Part shown: piece after piece, positions 45,836 through 57,735 of the stretch | Numbering within the stretch: position 1 is the first letter of the stretch | How the letters are laid out: each line of letters begins with the position of its first letter | Assembly: GCA_022113835.1 (NCBI GenBank) | Contig: JAILWY010000018.1 | Coordinates: 20,731,501-20,795,500, forward strand | DNA: 64,000 nt | Direction of reading: 5' to 3' | Source: Atopsyche davidsoni | Taxonomy: Eukaryota; Arthropoda; Insecta; Trichoptera; Hydrobiosidae | Translations under genes and position numbers: made by a program | The notes under the pieces: model-generated | Told to the model about the DNA's origin: nothing | What the model saw: only the letters and a program-made list of their open reading frames with translations | Database searches by the model: none

Positions 45836-46679
45836 TATTTATCAAAATTATCGATGTTGATATTAATTTTCTTTTTACTAACTTACTGTAATTTTAACGA
45901 TGTTGATATTTGATCTTACGGACTTGATAGAGTTAAGAAAACATTTATCAATTTTTATGTTAAGTATTGTAAATAATCTGTTTGCTTTTTTAAATATACA
46001 ATAACATAGGCTTAAATATATTAAATTCCATAGGACTTATAAAAAACAAAAAATATCAATGTAATTGCAATGCTCAAATTATAAATTAAAATTACTACTC
46101 CGTTTCCTTCATGAAATATATTTAAAATGTCATTTTAGTTTTTACACAATAATTCAACTTAAAAATCAACGATAAAAAAATAATAAAGATATTTTTAATC
46201 TTTAATATTTTTATCATATTTGAGTCTTACGGGTATCGCAAAATTACTAGTTTATAATTTCAATTTTAAAGTTATTTGCAACAGACACATTTTTTTTTGC
46301 ATTTGTCTTATTAAAATTAAATTTATGCCTTAATGATTGAGTTAACTTACTGTATAATATCTACTTAAATTAAAATTATTTAACGTATTACAAAAAAAAT
46401 GTTACACACTGAGCCACTTTTTGGAAAATTTTCTTGTTTTTTGGTATTTTCTGCTAGTAAATAAATACCTGGATAAATCGCTGGAGTTAAGATTTGAAAT
46501 TCGTAATAAAATTAATAGATTATTGTAAGTTTTACACAAAGACATATTCCAGTTTAAATTGAAATTTTCGTGACAATAATAAGCAAGGCTTATCGCGCGA
46601 TTATCTTTTACTAATATTAGATATTCCAATGCAGTCACAACATATCGGCTTAAAATCACAAATCGATTCTGTGTTTAAT

Positions 46680-46830
46680 TCCACGCGCTTTGTTTGGTGT
46701 TGGCAATCGACTAATTTTCAATGTGCGGAGAGATGATGAAGGAGGAGAGGTTATGTGAGGTTTTGCCTGGAGGGTGAGTTTCAGCAGAACCACCCCCTGC
46801 TTGAACCAAGGCGAGAAACATGTTTCATGA
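46680..46830. other. Mixed block
   Basis: Contains CCACGCGCTTTG, GAGGAGAGGTTATGTGAGG and ACCACCCCCTGC. No gene visible. Confidence 0.2.
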
Positions 46831-47149
46831 TAACGTGAAAGATTGTCATATAAATTTTATAATAATTGTAATGTTAACTTATTGCTTCTAGGTGTTTAAA
46901 AAATATATGAGAATGAACATGACGCATTCTTAAATATTATTTATGAATTAAAAAAAAATGTACTATACAGTTTCTAGTATCTGATATCTGTGTATTTCTT
47001 ATAGCGCTCTAATAATGTTATATCTTTTTTTGAAGATACTTAATGACGAGCGTAATGAACTTAGATCGAAAAAATAACAAAAGAGTTTTTTTTTCAATTT
47101 ACAATGTTTTTTTTTTTGTTTTGGTCTACTACACACAGAGTAATTTCTG

Positions 47150-47425
47150 ATAATCCAAATCAGAAATTGCAGCATCAATTTCGGTTTCGGCTCCTTGCTG
47201 CCGCAAACGCCTCGCATTCAGCACATGTTAAATTCGCAAAAGGATACTTCGCGAGCTTAGTAGGCCCACCGAGCTCGGTGCTGGCAGCGATCGCTATGGC
47301 TTATCAGAAGTGGGTTTAGTTTACCTGCGAGCCTCCCCTGCCTTTATGCCGCCCTCCCTCTACCCCAATCCCCGGCATCCAGAATATTCCCTATGAAAAT
47401 TCCTCATCCAACTTGCAGTGAATTG
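47150..47425. other. Mixed GC block
   Basis: Contains CTTGCTGCCGCAAACGCC, GGCCCACCGAGCTCGGTGC (inverted CACCGAGCTCGGTG) and CTTTATGCCGCCCTCCC. No credible coding frame. Confidence 0.3.
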
Positions 47426-47994
47426 ATTAAAATCCTTTGTGATCCGACATTGAATATACTGCGGATTTTTGCTCATCGGTTACAATGTTTTGACTATAAG
47501 TAGTTACGTGCTAATATACACGGATTTGTTTTCGTATTGCATTTTTACTGCTTAAAAAAACAGTTTGTTCTATTGGTTGGATCAATTAAAAAAACAAACA
47601 ATGCTACTGGTTAAGTACCGTTTCGATATCGGTCGTGTTGAAGCGTGTGTAGGCATTTTAAGAGGATTGTATAATATTACAGCGTTCTTAGATAGCTAAA
47701 CTCATAAAATAAAAATAAAACTAAATATTAATTAATTATGAAAATTACTTACTTTGAAATGTTGGCAAATGTCCTCTTCTAAATACGGTTTGTGTCTATT
47801 CTAGGGCTGTTAGTTGTAATGAGTTGAACTAAATTAGTACAGCAGGTACAAAACAAAATGGTTGATTTTATAAGTTTGTATGGGGTTTTAAAACAGGTTT
47901 TATGATTTGTTGCCGATTGGCAACGCTATGCAATTAAGGGGTTATCGTTCGGTTGTCTCGTGTGGGTAGTCATGTCGAAAAGATGTTATTGGAT

Positions 47995-48115
47995 TAATAC
48001 AGCTCGGTTGTCGGTCGTGTGGCAGCGAGTTTAGGCTCCGCAGGCCCAGGCCGCCCCCGCAAGTCGCGGGGCTCCCGCTTGGATATTCCATGAATTATTG
48101 AAAGGGTCAAGAACG
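47995..48115. other. GC-rich block
   Basis: Contains GGTTGTCGGTCGTGTGGC, CCGCAGGCCCAGGCCGCCCC and AGTCGCGGGGCTCCCGC. Confidence 0.25.
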
Positions 48116-48125
48116 AACTTCAACA

Positions 48126-48345
48126 ATGGACGACTGCAGGAGTGTAATCAGAAATTACCGCACCCTAATTTTACTGACACATTGTACGTTATTCACCGCA
48201 GACTGGTTTGATTTGTATTACCCCATATTCAAACAACAAACATGTAGAGCCGAATGGCTTAGAAATTCCTATTTTTTTTGCAGGAGTGTAATCGGGAATA
48301 ACCTCGCCCTAGTTTTACTGGCACGTTTGTGGGATATTCTTTAAG
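48126..48345 (+). repeat. Direct duplication of a 51-bp module
   Basis: 48135-48185 and 48279-48330 are alike (TGCAGGAGTGTAATC, then -ACC-C-CCCTA-TTTTACTG-CAC-TTGT), 144 bp apart. A 72-codon frame spans both, so the predicted peptide repeats CRSVI-N. I do not credit it as a gene. Confidence 0.6.
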
Positions 48346-48504
48346 AAGGTTTTCACAAACTTCAAGTTCTAAAAAAAAAACCCTCAAAAAAGCAAAAGCG
48401 TTTACGAAAAAATTAATAATATTTCCTAACAGTCAGTTGGCTATACATTTTAGATTTTTTACTGTCATATAATCCCTCGTATATAAGATGAAATGTTGAA
48501 ACAC

Positions 48505-48635
48505 AAGTGTCTTCCGACGTTTTGTTCTCGGTACTGAAAGCATCCACAAATATTTTGATTCTGTTTATCCTTGAAAATGGTCCTAGTACTGAAACCTAAA
48601 CGTCGAAGATCATCCGATAACAACGGCTGCCAAGA
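48505..48635. repeat. Inverted pair of degraded hammerhead-like PLE ends
   Basis: Minus-strand arm (48507-48545) reads GATGCTTTCAGTACCGAGAAC then AAAACGTCGGAAGA. Plus-strand arm (48569-48615) reads AATGGTCCTAGTACTGAAACC then TAAACGTCGAAGA. The two share AGTAC-GA-AAC and AAACGTCG. The plus arm continues into ATAACAACGGCTGCC, as at 6530. Core bases are partly lost in both. Confidence 0.45.
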
Positions 48636-48784
48636 CTAGTTTCACTAAATTTGTTCCGACTCTACTTTTGTCATTATCTGTTTGAAAAGGCCAATTATAT
48701 AGGTTAGTGAAACTTGTCACCAAAAATGGTAAAATCACAAAAATATATTTAGTTTATTAAAATGTGCGGGGTTCATTAAAAATA

Positions 48785-49105
48785 AATTGTTTGTATGGGT
48801 CCGAGGGATGAGCTGGTGGCGGTGTGCCCGAGTCTGGCCCGCGCCCTCCGCGCCCTCCACGCCCTCCACACCCGACGTGACTCGTCGCGCGCGCACCCAC
48901 CGTGCCCCTTTAGCGCAGGGCCGCAGAACAATCAGTCAGCGCGGGCACAATGCCGCCTTAAATATTTAAATACGCGCCCGCCGTGCGAGCGCGGGTAACT
49001 ACAGCCGCGCGGCCGCATGGCAAACACCATGAAATTACACCGTATTGTTTCTATTGTTCGAATCCGCGCTGAAAGCCCGGGTAATGGTGGATTTTGTTTG
49101 CCACA
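48785..49105. other. GC-rich block (candidate conserved element)
   Basis: Contains GGTCCGAGGGATGAGC, GGCCCGCGCCCTCCGCGCCC, CACCCGACGTGACTCGTCGCGCG, CGCGCGGCCGCATGG and AAAGCCCGGGTAATGG. CGCCCTCCACGCCCTCCACA is a small tandem repeat. No gene visible. Confidence 0.35.
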
Positions 49106-50116
49106 GACCCACGCACAGCTGTAAAGTCAGCACTGAATCTTTGATAGAATTTGATTTGGTACAAGTTTTCGAAATTTCAAAGTTTCTATGATTTCCACGC
49201 CAAACATAGAAAAATAAATTTACCCCATATATGCACATTTAAAACATTTTCATGCGAGCTGAGAACTGAATTTTTAATTAAATTGTTTTGTATTGTTTTG
49301 CGGTTAGTACACATCAAAAATACAGCATTGAAATCATTCCATAGTTCAAATAAAATGAAATGCATGAACCACTTACTAACTCATAGCTTAAATTATATAT
49401 TTATTTAAAAATCACATGTAAATTTAAAAAAATAGTTTATTTGATATACATTGCACAAATAATTTAAAGTGCACCACAGACATAATTTCAAACGTTAAAA
49501 AATGGTTTTGCATATGCATTGCCCGTGGCTTATTTAGTTAGGACATGTTTTATACTATTTTATATGATTGATCATATTTCATGTAAGGTAGTAGTTTATC
49601 TGGGAGGTAAGCTTATCATTATTCCCTTTTAAATACGTTAAAAACTCCGTTAAGTCAATGTTTCGTACTGTTGTCTCATTGTTCCAATGTCTTCCGATAC
49701 ATTTATAATGTACAGCTTTTATTCTATGCAAGCACTTACGCAACTGAAGTGATGATTGATTGTTTCTTTCAAAAATGCTTTCCATTATGAATGTCAAGAA
49801 ATGTAGCGGTGTTTCGATATTCACACATTTGTGATTTATATAAAAAATTGATATCCTCGTTGTACTGTAGCTTTGAAATATTTTTTTCTAATATAATATG
49901 ATAAGCAGAACATTTACCGTGCATCTAAAAAAACCAATGAAAACATCGAATACCTTTTCTTCCGACGGTGAAGGATAATCCCCCATAATCCCTCATCTTT
50001 AGTACATTTTTGGGCTATTTCACAAAACCCTGACATTCTGCGCTAAGCCCCATGAAGGCAGAAAGTAAAATTCTTGTCAACAGCAAGAGATTAGTGATGA
50101 AATTATAAATAAAGTA

Positions 50117-50145
50117 CTATAAATATATATATATATATATATATA
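50117..50145. repeat. TA microsatellite
   Basis: A short (TA)n run next to AT-rich sequence. A similar run is at 51443-51472. Confidence 0.8.
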
Positions 50146-50299
50146 ATTATTATATTTAAAATGTTTATACAAACATATACAATTGAAGTTAAGCGCCAAG
50201 GTTATACAAATCGCAAATAAAGAGTCATACTTAGTCTCAAAAAGTTATAAGTTTTTCGATTGTTTGTATTTTCGTGTATCGTATGTGGCTAGTTTTGAC

Positions 50300-50475
50300 T
50301 ACTTTTGGTAGTCAGCGAGTCTTCGAAGGCTTCGAGGGCTCGGAGAGCACCCCCGGCGCCCCGTCCGAGCCAGATGAAGCTACGAATTTAAAGTGTGTCT
50401 AGACGCTGCATTATTTAAACCCGACTGTAGTACACAGACGACGCAGCTGCAGGTTTATAAAGTTTCATGATAACG
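50300..50475. other. GC-rich block
   Basis: Contains CGAGTCTTCGAAGGCTTCGAGGGC (overlapping TTCGAAG palindromes), CACCCCCGGCGCCCCGTCC and GACGACGCAGCTGC. From 50476 to 51125 I recognise nothing; opposing frames of 66 and 96 codons (50586-51043) show no known motif. Confidence 0.25.
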
Positions 50476-51129
50476 AAGTGTCACAGCAATAGCATAGAAA
50501 CGGCGAGAGTACAATTTATGTAAATAAATTGCATTTGTTAGTTTAAATGAATAGAACTAAGAAATAAAACAATCCACGTATATTTTTGTATGAATTTGTT
50601 GCAATGGCTGAAGAAACACTGAAAATATTACGTAACGAACATTATAATGAATTTAAAAAATATATTTTTATATTCGTATGCTTGGCAGCCGTTGTTATTA
50701 GAACTGCTTTTTTCTTGGGCGTTTGTATCTTTTTAGTTTTTAGCGTTTACATTCAGTTACTAAGACCATTTGTAGCAAATCTCTGAAGAAGCTTTAGAAC
50801 CGGGTCTGAAATTCCAGGAACACCCTGAACATGGCGAATAAATATTTTGTTGAATTCTCTCAAGATATTTTTAAAAGTCAATAAAATAACTAGAACTTGT
50901 ATGTGTGTTTGTAGGCTTTGACAGTCTTTGTTATAAAATGATTCGTTGAAGTTTTCACTTCTCCGACGTGTCAATATCCTTGAGAATAATCTCAGCATGA
51001 GAAACATTGGAGTACCAGAAACTTTACGGAGATCAACATCCAAAATACCAAATAATCAAATAAAACTAGTCATTTTAAGTTTCAATTAATATGAAAATTA
51101 CATATCAGATTTTTATATTTATTATTCAG

Positions 51130-51345
51130 TAGCAAGTAAGATGAGCGTAAAGGACGCTTGGCGATCGATTTGTTCCCGCCTGCGAAGGCAAATCGTTTTT
51201 TAAAACGATCGAGGGGACACCCGACGGCCGCGGGCCGTCCCGAATCCTCGGGGATTACCCGGAATTATTGTCGTCATGTACTGCGTAGACCGGAAGAGGG
51301 AGCCGGGCGGGCACTGGAGCCAGGGCGTTAAGTAAAACCTGCAGG
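51130..51345. other. GC-rich block with inverted repeats
   Basis: Contains AATCGTTTTTTAAAACGAT (inverted arms), GACGGCCGCGGGCCGTC (ACGGC/GCCGT arms), CCTCGGGGATTACCCGG and GGAGCCGGGCGGGC. Confidence 0.35.
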
Positions 51346-51825
51346 GTTGAAAAAAGTACATCCAAATGGGAAAAAAATGGAGGATGCTTTAGACGTAAAT
51401 GTGTATTCTATAACACTCTTAAATGCTTTCTTACAATACCATTATATATAAATATATATATATATATATTATATATTTAAATATACATATGTGAGGTAAG
51501 CAGATTACGAGATTATTTATTATATCGTAAGTATCGTGTAAAATAGTGGCAACTGTTGTGCCTATTGATAGTAAAAAAAATACTGCATAATGCTTAACAT
51601 TATATATTTTTTAAATATTTTATAGGAGAAACAATGCTTTACTGCCTGTATGGTCCACACGCCACTGACGCATGCTTATTTTTGTTTAAGCTAAATATTT
51701 ATTTGACATTGTTGTTAGTAACGTTATGCTATCGACATTTAAGTAAGAAAAATAATATGTGTATTTAGGATAAATATTTATTCATTGTTTAGACCGTAAA
51801 GAGTGACTGGAGGTGTATAATAATA

Positions 51826-52060
51826 TTGTCCACGGTAACTAACGATGAGGACCCCGCCGAGGGGCTCGCCGGATACACGCAAAAGCTTCTAAGTGCATCG
51901 CAATATCCGGCAAAACGACCGGCACCCGAGGCGACTGACCCGTGCAGAGGACTTAGTTATATTCATTTCTATGAATTCGATAGTCCCAATATTATCAAAA
52001 TTTCAAAGGGATGATAAACTTCGTAGAGGGTTCTCGGGGAGTACACATTCGGGGTTGAAA
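51826..52060. other. Mixed block
   Basis: Contains GACCCCGCCGAGGGGCTCGCCGG and GACCGGCACCCGAGGCG. Short opposing frames not credited. Confidence 0.25.
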
Positions 52061-53139
52061 ACACGTTCTCTTCGGTATTACACATTATTACCAAAGTTGA
52101 AGTCGTATTCACTCCTTTGAAAAAACCTTGAAACAAAAACAGGCATTGATTGTACGCTGCTGTATAAATATTCACAGCCATATTATATTTTAATATAAAT
52201 TAATAAAAATACACATATGAATTTCTTCTAAGCATCGTTCTTAATTTGTACTACTTTGACACAGCTTTTGCATTCCCTGCCACTCACAACACAACAGCAT
52301 TAAAAAAGTTTCAATGTGGCCGAAGATCAATCAGTAACAAATCGTACGCACGGAAATGAAAGACCCGTACAAATACGAAATGCAAAATTGAAACATTTAT
52401 GATTTTAGAGAGAATTGATTTGGTGTACGCACAATTAAGTATCGAAGGGAATCCACGAGAGTCCGATTTAATTAGCAAAATTCTACATTTAAACAACAAA
52501 TATGAATAAATTAATTCAAAGGAAATTACGAACAATTTTTACATGTCTACATTCACACATTAAGACCCCATAGCATATTATTCTAGAATTAGAAAACATT
52601 TCGGAGCATTGCGTTTAATTTTAATTTTATTTTCAAACAATCACTTTAAGTTCTGTATTTTTAATACATCTTCAATTTTTGTGTTTCAAATATATTTTTA
52701 CTATTTATGAAATCACACAATTACCTGTTTTCTTGCATTGCAAATACATTTTCACGTGCAGTTTTGTTTGACTTTAATCAATATTTCTATTGAATTCTCG
52801 ACTTTTTATTTTTTTCATATGACTGCAGATTTAAAAACAAAATATAAATGAGTCTTATGAAGCTCTTGAAAGGCAGAAATAGCATTGAAGCTTTTTGATT
52901 ATTCATATTTGTTTTTATGCTAAAGCCAATGCTTTTAATGTTATATATTTATTAATGCCCAGATATTTTACATTTACCAACCAATCTATTTTTTTAATAA
53001 GACTAAAAACAAAAATGAGTTAAAGCTTTATATAATTAGTAAATATACTTATCTTATTTATGCTATTCAATTTAATATAGTTGACTAATTAAGTTATTCC
53101 ATATATCTAAGATACCAAGCCGTATTCATCTCCTGCTGA

Positions 53140-53335
53140 ATACTGAAACCATCCCTCTAATTCGTGCACATACGCTGGTAGTTTGATTTCGGTTTCAGTT
53201 GTGGACGAAACTTAGTAAATTGTCTGTCGTGGTGTTCTGGCGTAGCGCTGCTAAGACAAACAGTGAAGCTAAAGCAATATTAGCAGCTATGTAGCTGATG
53301 CTAAATTAACAGCTTCGTGGCTCGAAATAACATAT
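53140..53335. other. Unique block with a hairpin
   Basis: GAAGCT at 53265-53270 and AGCTTC at 53311-53316 form an outer stem; TTAGCA (53280-53285) and TGCTAA (53299-53304) form an inner stem. Flanks are unique, mid-GC sequence. Too short and interrupted for a confident pre-miRNA. Confidence 0.25.
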
Positions 53336-55424
53336 CCCATTCGAGCGGTCGGCTTGTAGGGTCCTACGGTAAATTATTTCAATTAACCTTGCTCTCTAAA
53401 TAAAGGCCTGTGCCTTGTTACTTATTTAGGTTCTACATATACACCTTATTACTTAAATATTTGTTGTTTAATGATTCGGTTTTTTAGTATCAAGCTGCAT
53501 AAAATAAGTGATTCTCGTTTGATTAGAAATGTGACTGTTTTTTAAAATGCATTCAATGCGTTTTTAAATTATCTTTTACTGTCATTTTTTTATTGCTACA
53601 ATTATTTTACACTCACTATTTTTTAAATTTTGACCCTTGATTCAAGTAGAAGCGTTTCCAATTCTTATTTTTTCAATAGGAAATAAAATTTCAGCATTGA
53701 ATATTCAACAATTTGATCAAGTGAAAAGTAAAAAGTTTTCAAAACAGTTATTTCAATGTTTTGATATTGACTCTATCGTGACATAACAAAAAAATTGACA
53801 CAAACAGTTCATGTGATACAAAACGCTAGTAAAGTTTTGCAAATTAATCTGAAAGTACGTTTAAAACATCAAAGCTCTTTAAACTACAATCTGTACTAAC
53901 ATAAATTGGTTTGAATTCATATAACTCCATTATGTTGAAACATTATAACGCTAATGAAATTACGCAAATTACTTTGCTAATCTATTCATATTGTTCAAAT
54001 TTCAGTACCTGAAACTTTATTTTAATTGAGAGACATAATATGAAACTTTTCTAAATTAAAAACTTTGCGCAAAACTAACAAAATATTTATTTTTATAAAA
54101 ATTTATGTTCATAAACTTTAATTGGTACTTATTACTTACTGTTGAATCAGTTGTTAGGTAATCGATTCACACGCGAGACGACAAGAGAAATTCCCTTTTT
54201 TTTATTACAACACAGTAGGAAATAATTTATAAAGCTATGCATTTCATAGCTTATGGTAAGAATATAGAATCTTGATCGAGAAGACCCTTGTTTAATCCTT
54301 GTCAAAAAATGCAAACTTCAAACTGATATTATTAGGTTTACGCCTATTTCGGTTTAGTCGAAGAAGGTGATATTACTATAGCATTTTTTAAATATAATAT
54401 TATAATATAAATGCATGCAAGGTAGCTAGGATTTGAAGTATGCAAGCTTAACATGTGTTGGGTAATAAATTCAATTCGTTTGTTATTTTAATCTCAAATT
54501 TCAATTCTATTGAATTTTTCTACTGTTTCCGACCTTTATCAGATTCTGCACTATCTCTCTTAGTTTACACCCCAGCGATGGGGATACTGAGCTTCCATGC
54601 GAGGTTGTTTACAGAGTTTCACAAGGATATTATCATTTATTTTACTTTGACTTTAATAGTTACCGCTCTCTGTTGAAATAAAATGAAAATCTACACATCG
54701 GTTTCCCATAGAAACGGCAGTTGAGTCAACATATTTACTTCTGTCTCATAAAGCACTGCCAATGTATTCCATTTCTGTGAAAACTGTAAATAGAAATACC
54801 GCGTATTATATTTCTGCTTCTAATATATTGGTTATATCTTTGTTTTCTTTTACGTATACGATAATAATAAAATGTTTGAATATTTACAATAATGTTATGA
54901 TTTTGATAGTAAATGGTTTTCGAAATATTTTTAATGATAATAGAAAGTTAAATACCACTTTATTCAACGTATTAAACTGACACAATATTAAAGAATATTT
55001 TTTATAGTTTCTGACGATGTTATAAATAACATCGTTTTGTTGTTGTTACACTGTTATACACGCGTTAATATTCTGAATTTCAATTACTCATTTTCTATAG
55101 AATATGAGTTGTAACTAAAAAGTATACAATAGACACATAAGCCCCTATAAAGGTTGTGTTTCCCATACTACCCTTATATATAAAGTTACATAAGAAAAAT
55201 ATTGATACTCAAGTAAAGTGAAACATAAATTTTATGAATCAGCATAAAATAATATATAAATAAATTTTGGGTATATTTTTATAACCCTAAAAAATAAAAT
55301 ATGTTTTTATCAGAAATGAAAAGTATGTGTAAAGTGATAAAAAAATCAACTTTTAAATAAAACATTTAATTCAAAAAAATATATTAATTGGTTCCAGAAC
55401 AGAGCAATTACAGAAACGTACGCT

Positions 55425-55645
55425 CTTCAGCTTGGCTGATCGTATCTAAATAGAAAGTCATCATCATGGGGCCAGGAAGTCCCGGGGCTGCTAAGGCTTA
55501 GCCCCCATCCTCCTCGGGGGGCGCAGTTCCGCCGGGACCCTCAGTAATAGCATGGGGCTGCGTACATAATGGATTATATGCTACTCTTTGTTATAGAATT
55601 AGAGCCTTATGTATGACTTACCTGCTGTGCCTGTTGTGTCATGTT
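55425..55645. other. GC-rich block
   Basis: Contains GTCCCGGGGCTGC, CCTCCTCGGGGGGCGCAG and GCCGGGACCC. On the minus strand GCACAGCAG|GTAAGTCAT (about 55611-55628) is an excellent donor, but with no pyrimidine tract upstream. Confidence 0.3.
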
Positions 55646-55787
55646 GCTAGCAGTTTAATAAATTGTACCCGACACGCAAAATGACAAATAAATGAACCAT
55701 GGCATTGCATATCATTGTAAGGTAAGTATACTTATACTACTGTTTTATTTATAAACAATATGTATATTTTTTTTGCTAAGAAAAGAG

Positions 55788-55910
55788 TATGTCTATTTTT
55801 TGGATTGAACGTCAATCAAGTGCGTATTTATTATCCATTACGGGTTTAATATATTATTACTAATATGATTAGGCACATTAATTCACACATAGAAGAAAAT
55901 AAATATAAAT
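55788..55910 (+). repeat. Composite SINE/foldback repeat, copy 3
   Basis: TGTCTATTTTTTGGATTGAACGTCAATCAAGTGCG, then ATTACTAATATGATTAGGCACATTA and TTCACACATAGAAGA. It matches the 35.8-kb copy read in minus orientation but lacks the second inverted arm. Confidence 0.5.
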
Positions 55911-56249
55911 AATATATACACAGTTCATGTATTATTGAATTTTTTTAATACTGAAAAATTGTAAAATTACGGTCGAAATAAAGAATTTTTTTAGAAATGT
56001 ATGTAATATATAATATTATTGGATGATTGGTATTTAACTAACCATATATAAAAAAATTAAAATTATCAAATAGTTAGTTTCATATAAAAAGAAATTGATG
56101 TGCGTAAATATTTTTAGATTAATTCAAAATTATCAAAAAAGTATTTGAGGTTTCAAAATTTAGTTTATTCGAGTTCTCTACAGTTATTTTTTCATGAAGT
56201 TGAAGAATTCAACTTTCTGTTGGTTAAACTTGGCTCATTTGATAAACTA

Positions 56250-56375
56250 ACAGCGCCGTGCCCCGAGAGCCTCCGCGCCCCCAACTAGGTCATTATTTGC
56301 CTGTAAAAATCGGCCTCCACACAAACAGGACTCCAACTTCAAACTTTCATAACTTACCCCGGCGAGCTGTGCTCG
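56250..56375. other. GC-rich block
   Basis: Contains GCGCCGTGCCCCGAGAGCC and TTACCCCGGCGAGC. No gene visible. Confidence 0.2.
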
Positions 56376-56624
56376 TTCTTGTGTAAAAACCTGCCTACAT
56401 AATGAAAAAAACGGGAGAATATTGTTAAAAGCATGAACTGAAACACAATTATCTGCGATATTGGATGTTGAATCCAGTAACGCGAAACATATCGTCGACT
56501 TGTTGAAATAAACTCTAAATAACTACTGAAAACACTTACTGATGATTTGAAGATCAACATTTGATTTTTGAATAAAACCTTACCAGGCTTACTATTGTTT
56601 CTGTAGCTTGCTGCAGAAAAATTA

Positions 56625-56830
56625 TCAGACCTATGGTAAACGCATGAACTTTGTAAGGAAAAGATTATATAATAATGCTATTGGGCAGCAGTAATACGTA
56701 GAATTTTCTTTTCACTTTAAAACTATATTCCCCTTGGAAAACCATGAACACTGACACAGCATGAGTATATGCTCGGTGAAATGATCACCAATTTCTTTTG
56801 AAGAGAGTCACATGACTAAGAAGAATAAAT
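56625..56830 (-). repeat. Unclassified dispersed repeat A, copy 3
   Basis: Inverse of the family seen at 14155 and 31205: GAGCATATACTCATGCTG-GTCAGTGTTCATGG and TATTACTGCTGCCCAATAGCATT on minus. The 3' third of the family (CACATCCCT, TTACCGATC) is missing. Confidence 0.5.
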
Positions 56831-56856
56831 ACATTTAATTTATTCATTACAAATAT

Positions 56857-57222
56857 AGTAATACCCCGCTTTACGCGATCCTGTTATGCGCGGTTTCACT
56901 AAAACGCGAATTACGAATTACGCGTTAAAATGCCTCGCATTACGCGAATTTCTTATTTAAGAGTGTGTATGAACATAAAGTCATTGACAATAAAACAATT
57001 AAAAACAGCGTTGGGTGTTATGAACGTTTTTTACAAGAATGTAAAAGAAACGCTACTTAAAAGACAGTAGATGTATTTTTCAGTAAAATTAACACGTAAT
57101 ACGTATGATCCAAATGATTCGTATTTTTTTGTATTAAGTTTTGACTATGTATGTATGTTTAATCGTAAACCCCGATATACGCGAATTTCACTTGACGCGA
57201 TTTTCTCCGGAACATATCCCTC
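56857..57222 (+). mobile_element. pogo/Tigger-like MITE, copy 2 (3' truncated)
   Basis: Begins with GTAATACCCCGCTTTACGCG, the inverse of the 3' end of the 6.1-kb copy, and then carries several CGCG/ACGCG subterminal words. The body matches the other copy (GCGTTGGGTGTTATGAACG, TAAACCCCGATATACGCG). It diverges after CATATCCCTCGG near 57222, so the right inverted repeat is lost. Confidence 0.6.
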
Positions 57223-57419
57223 GGTATTCTCATGGTATCACTGTAGTTATAAACCTCCAATCGATTAATAAAATTTTAATAATTAATTTACATGCGATGT
57301 CACAAGTTACTACTAGTTTTTAGCGCTTTCTATGCACACATATTTTTTTTTCTATTGATTCTTAGCAGTGGTGGCAGCGACTTAGTGTGAAAGCGAAAAT
57401 TAAAAACAATCTATTTTTT

Positions 57420-57735
57420 AAAAGGCCAGCGAGCGGCCGCGAGGGACCGCCGCGCGATCCGTAAACGAAAAAACAATCGGTTGTTTATCGTTAGCATCTA
57501 ACCGCGATTAACGTGCCCCATCCGAGGGAGGTTCGGATAATCGGTCACGTTCGGCCCGCGCGCGCCTCCGGAATACCAAGGGCGGCGGAGATCGCGCGCG
57601 GGAGGGGCGGCTGGAGTCACGGATGGGTAGAATTTGATTCGCCCGGATTGTCATCTAATTAGATTTATACATCACCCGCGCGCTACTCTGTCTACCTGTT
57701 GGCTGAAAAGCCTCCATTTGACTCCCTTCACTTTT
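57420..57735. promoter_or_regulatory. Large GC-rich block, enhancer candidate
   Basis: About 315 bp with GAGCGGCCGCGAGGGACCGCCGCGCG, GTTTATCGTTAGC, CTAACCGCGATTAACG, GGATAATCGG, GGCGGCGGAGATCGCGCGCG and CATCTAATTAGATTTATAC (TAATTA palindrome CTAATTAG). CpG-dense, repeat-free. Confidence 0.4.

Noticed and set aside
50753..51043. 96-codon minus-strand open frame
   Set aside because: Normal-looking amino-acid mix but no recognised motif, isolated, and close to the chance maximum for a 64-kb window.
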